The translations under genes were made by a program, and so were the position numbers. A stretch of 8,485 bases of DNA from Pseudomonadaceae bacterium UBA836 (GTDB lineage: Bacteria > Pseudomonadota > Gammaproteobacteria > Pseudomonadales > Pseudomonadaceae): positions 1 to 8,485 of the forward strand of contig DBHE01000063.1 of assembly GCA_002296055.1 (NCBI GenBank), read 5' to 3'. Each line of letters opens with the position of its first letter. Position 1 is the first letter of the stretch. A model generated the notes under the pieces. The model saw only the letters and a program-made list of their open reading frames with translations. It did no database searches and was not told the origin of the DNA. This document shows positions 6,492 through 8,485 of the stretch, piece after piece.

Positions 6492-7397
6492 TCAGAAGCT
6501 GGATACCCGGTCACCCGGCTCAAAGCGCCAGGTGCGGATGATTTCCAGCACGTCGACATCCATCAGTTCGCCGGTAAAGGGCATAAAGGGCGCTGCCAGT
6601 CGGACAATGCGCATGGCCGCATCGTCCAGTACCTGCTCGCCGGAGGACTCAAGAATGCGCACTTCTCGCAGACTGCCGTCGCGGTTGATCTGTACCAGCA
6701 GGCGCAGGCTCCCGTAAATGCGGTTGGCTCGGGCTTCGGCCGGGTAATTAAGGTTGCCCACCTGCTCGACTTTGCGCCGCCAGGCGTCCTTATAAAACGC
6801 GCCCTTGTCGGCCATGGTCGAGGCGGCGTTCAGGCGCAGAATGCGCGGGCGACGGGCGTAGGCTTGGCGTTCCTCGGCCAGCTGTGCTTCCAGGCTGGCA
6901 ATCTCGCGTGACAGGTCGCTCATGTTGAAGCTCAGCTCGGCGGTCGGCGCTGGCTCGGGCTTCGGTGTGGGGGGCGCAGCGGTTACCTGGTCAAGCTTGG
7001 GCGCGCTGGTCGTGATGACCTTTTGCTGCTCGCGCTCGGGCGGCGGCGCGGTGACCTGCTGTTGTGGCGTCACCTGATTGATTTCGCTGTCTTGAAAGTC
7101 GGCTTCTTCGGTGGTGCTGGGCGCCGCCTTTTCTTCCAGCGTGCCGCTGCCCTGCTGGTTGATCTGAGCCAGGTAGTCGGCCTGTTCCGGGGCCTTTTCT
7201 GCCTGCTGGGTAGCCAGGGTGATTTCCAGGCTTTTGGTCAGCTCGTTGGGAGTCGGCAGATCAAAGGTGATGCCAAGGATCAGCAGCGCGTGCAGGACCG
7301 CAGCAATAAACAAGGCAAAGCCCAGTCGGTCGCGGGGGGCGACGATGGGGGCTTGGCTGGGCGCGGGGGTGTTCACGGCGGTATTCATGCTGTCCAT
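6492..7397 (-). CDS. tonB3: TonB-family energy transducer, TonB3-like
   Basis: This protein of about 301 residues has the TonB layout. A short cytoplasmic N-terminus is followed by one membrane anchor at about 25-43 (RLGFALFIAAVLHALLILG); a Gln/Glu/Pro-rich periplasmic spacer at about 60-155, including APPTPKPEPAP; a charged, probably helical stretch at 160-182; and a C-terminal TonB domain at about 205-295 with NYPAEARANRIYGSLRL and ILESSGEQVLDDAAM. TonB proteins pass proton-motive energy from ExbB/ExbD to outer-membrane partners. Its position between gshB and algH is that of P. aeruginosa tonB3, reported to matter for twitching motility and pilus assembly rather than siderophore uptake. No exbB or exbD is adjacent. 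The start is uncertain: ATG at 7397 (chosen, GAG 7 nt upstream), ATG at 7388, or GTG at 7439, which would run through a hairpin. The stop is TGA at 6492. Confidence 0.85.
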   Translation of the reverse strand: MDSMNTAVNTPAPSQAPIVAPRDRLGFALFIAAVLHALLILGITFDLPTPNELTKSLEITLATQQAEKAPEQADYLAQINQQGSGTLEEKAAPSTTEEADFQDSEINQVTPQQQVTAPPPEREQQKVITTSAPKLDQVTAAPPTPKPEPAPTAELSFNMSDLSREIASLEAQLAEERQAYARRPRILRLNAASTMADKGAFYKDAWRRKVEQVGNLNYPAEARANRIYGSLRLLVQINRDGSLREVRILESSGEQVLDDAAMRIVRLAAPFMPFTGELMDVDVLEIIRTWRFEPGDRVSSF

Positions 7398-7412
7398 AGG
7401 CGAGCTCGATAT

Positions 7413-7430
7413 GCGGGCAAGTCTGCCCGC
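7413..7430 (-). promoter_or_regulatory. Perfect 7-bp inverted repeat in the tonB3 leader
   Basis: On the minus strand GCGGGCA-GACT-TGCCCGC forms a perfect 7-bp stem with a 4-nt loop. It ends 15 nt before the chosen tonB3 ATG and is followed by the palindrome CGAGCTCG (7401-7408), which covers the weak ribosome binding site. It may be an mRNA structure affecting tonB3 translation, or a protein-binding dyad. Neither role is shown. Confidence 0.35.
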
Positions 7431-7470
7431 CGATGGCACAAATGTCCATGTGCGCTTCTGTGGGCTGGGT

Positions 7471-7494
7471 CACGCTGCCAGTCATGGCAGCGTG
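7471..7494 (-). terminator. Strong hairpin downstream of gshB, possible terminator without U-tract
   Basis: The minus strand reads CACGCTGCCA-TGAC-TGGCAGCGTG, a perfect 10-bp inverted repeat with a 4-nt loop, 46 nt after the gshB stop. Position and stem strength fit a 3'-end structure for gshB. The bases after it on the minus strand (ACCCAGCC) contain no U run, so it may instead be a mRNA-stabilising stem or a dyad bound by a regulator. It is the strongest inverted repeat I found in the window. Confidence 0.5.
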
Positions 7495-7540
7495 CGGGTT
7501 TCAGCTGGGTGTCGACGGCGCCCGAGGTGCGCGGCTCGCG

Positions 7541-8485
7541 CTAGCGGGTCTGCAGCATCGCCTCGATAGCGTCCATCAGGCGGCCGCCAATGTCGGTGTC
7601 GTAGGCAGCATCGATTTCGCGAATGCAGGTCGGGCTGGTGACGTTGATTTCGGTGAGGTAGTCGCCAATCACGTCGAGGCCGACAAACAGCAGACCGCGC
7701 TCGCGCAGAGTGGGGCCCACCTGTTCGGCAATCCAGCGGTCGCGGTCGGTCAGCGGTCGCGCCTCGCCGCGGCCGCCGGCGGCCAGGTTGCCGCGCGTCT
7801 CACCTTGCTGGGGGATGCGCGCCAGGCAGTAGGGCACCGGCTCACCCTGAATCATCAGGATGCGTTTGTCGCCGTCCTTGATTTCCGGCAGGTAGCGCTG
7901 GGCCATGATCTGCTGGGTGCCGTGCTGGGTCAGGGTCTCGATGATGACGCTGAGGTTAGGGTCGTTCTCTCTTATGCGGAAAATCATGGAACCGCCCATA
8001 CCGTCGAGCGGTTTGAGAATAACGTCACGGTGCTGCAATGCGAATTCGCGCAGAATGTCGGCGCGCCGGGTGACGATGTGATCTGGCGCGCATTGCGGGA
8101 ATTGTGTAGCGAACAGTTTTTCATTGCAGTCGCGCAGACTGGCAGGGCGGTTGACGATCAGTACGCCATCGCGCTCGGCGGCTTCGAGGATGTGGGTGGC
8201 GTAAAGGAATTCGTTGTCGAACGGCGGATCCTTGCGCATCAGGATCACATCCAGGCTGTCCAGCGGGGCCTTGGTTTCCTCGCCCAGCTCGTACCAGTGA
8301 TTGGGGTCGGCAAATACCTTGAGCGGACGCAGGCAACCGTGGGCTTTGCCGTCGACCAGGTAGAGGTCTTGCGGCTCCAGGTAGAAGAGCTCCCAGTCGC
8401 GTTGGGCGGCGGCCAGCAGCATGGCCAGTGAACTGTCTTTTTTGTAATGGATCGCGTTGATCGGATCCATCACGATACCGAGGCG
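7541..8485 (-). CDS. gshB: Glutathione synthetase, 5' end beyond the window
   Basis: This ATP-grasp enzyme joins gamma-glutamylcysteine and glycine with ATP to make glutathione in the cytoplasm. The visible 314 codons include YKKDSSLAMLLAA and the RKDPPFDNEF strand-loop of the N-terminal domain, the ATP-binding VILKPLDGMGG (residues 155-165 counted from the edge), QIMAQRYLPEIKDGDKR (182-198), the glycine-rich loop ETRGNLAAGGRGE and the metal-binding LTEINVTSPT (277-286) near the C-terminus. The gene is cut at its start: reading upstream of the internal GTG-ATG at 8471-8473, the frame continues R-L-G-I-V-M-D-P to the last base, which is the first beta strand of GshB, so a few residues and the true start lie outside. 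The stop is TAG at 7541. In P. aeruginosa, pilG lies next upstream. Confidence 0.97.
   Translation of the reverse strand, partial: RLGIVMDPINAIHYKKDSSLAMLLAAAQRDWELFYLEPQDLYLVDGKAHGCLRPLKVFADPNHWYELGEETKAPLDSLDVILMRKDPPFDNEFLYATHILEAAERDGVLIVNRPASLRDCNEKLFATQFPQCAPDHIVTRRADILREFALQHRDVILKPLDGMGGSMIFRIRENDPNLSVIIETLTQHGTQQIMAQRYLPEIKDGDKRILMIQGEPVPYCLARIPQQGETRGNLAAGGRGEARPLTDRDRWIAEQVGPTLRERGLLFVGLDVIGDYLTEINVTSPTCIREIDAAYDTDIGGRLMDAIEAMLQTR

Noticed and set aside
8471..8473. GTG at 8473 as the gshB start
   Set aside because: The frame continues in to the window edge as R-L-G-I before V-M-D-P, which is the conserved first strand of GshB, so the true start lies outside.
1..8485. A wholly new defence, mobile or RNA-based system
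   Set aside because: All the coding space is taken by recognisable conserved genes in compact order; I saw no direct-repeat array, transposase, integrase, tRNA, rRNA or long untranslated stretch.

Overview
The window is GC-rich and gene-dense, and every credible gene lies on the minus strand. Read from the right edge (5') to the left edge (3'), the order is gshB (5' end cut off) - tonB3-like - yqgE/algH - ruvX/yqgF - pyrR - pyrB - pyrC' - siaA - siaB. Protein motifs and gene order both point to a Pseudomonadaceae gammaproteobacterium (Pseudomonas, Halopseudomonas or a relative). From memory, gshB-tonB3-algH-ruvX-pyrR-pyrB-pyrC' is the order found in Pseudomonas aeruginosa, where pilG lies just upstream of gshB. 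No species can be named from sequence reading alone.

Region 5850-8485 holds glutathione synthetase, a TonB-family energy transducer and the AlgH/YqgE protein. The gshB-tonB3 gap carries two perfect inverted repeats, and the tonB3-yqgE gap carries a possible promoter placed so that the transcript would be nearly leaderless. Region 2617-5850 is a tightly packed run: ruvX overlaps yqgE by 1 nt and pyrR by 4 nt, then pyrB follows 7 nt after pyrR and pyrC' 3 nt after pyrB. PyrB and PyrC' should form the Pseudomonas-type aspartate transcarbamoylase. PyrC' is a dihydroorotase homologue that has lost its metal-binding and catalytic residues, so it is expected to be structural only. PyrR is the uracil-sensing regulator family.

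Region 1-2554 holds the first two genes of a siaABCD-type signalling operon: a membrane PP2C phosphatase with a periplasmic sensor (SiaA) and the small ATPase-fold kinase (SiaB). In P. aeruginosa these set the phosphorylation state of SiaC, which controls the diguanylate cyclase SiaD. siaC and siaD would be expected just beyond position 1. In P. aeruginosa the sia operon sits far from the pyr genes, so the 62-nt pyrC'-siaA junction is the most distinctive thing here.

I found no tRNA, rRNA, CRISPR array, insertion sequence, prophage or obvious horizontally acquired segment. There is no stretch over 300 bases without a gene. I see no wholly new system; the findings concern gene context, loss of catalytic residues, and small inverted repeats near gene boundaries.
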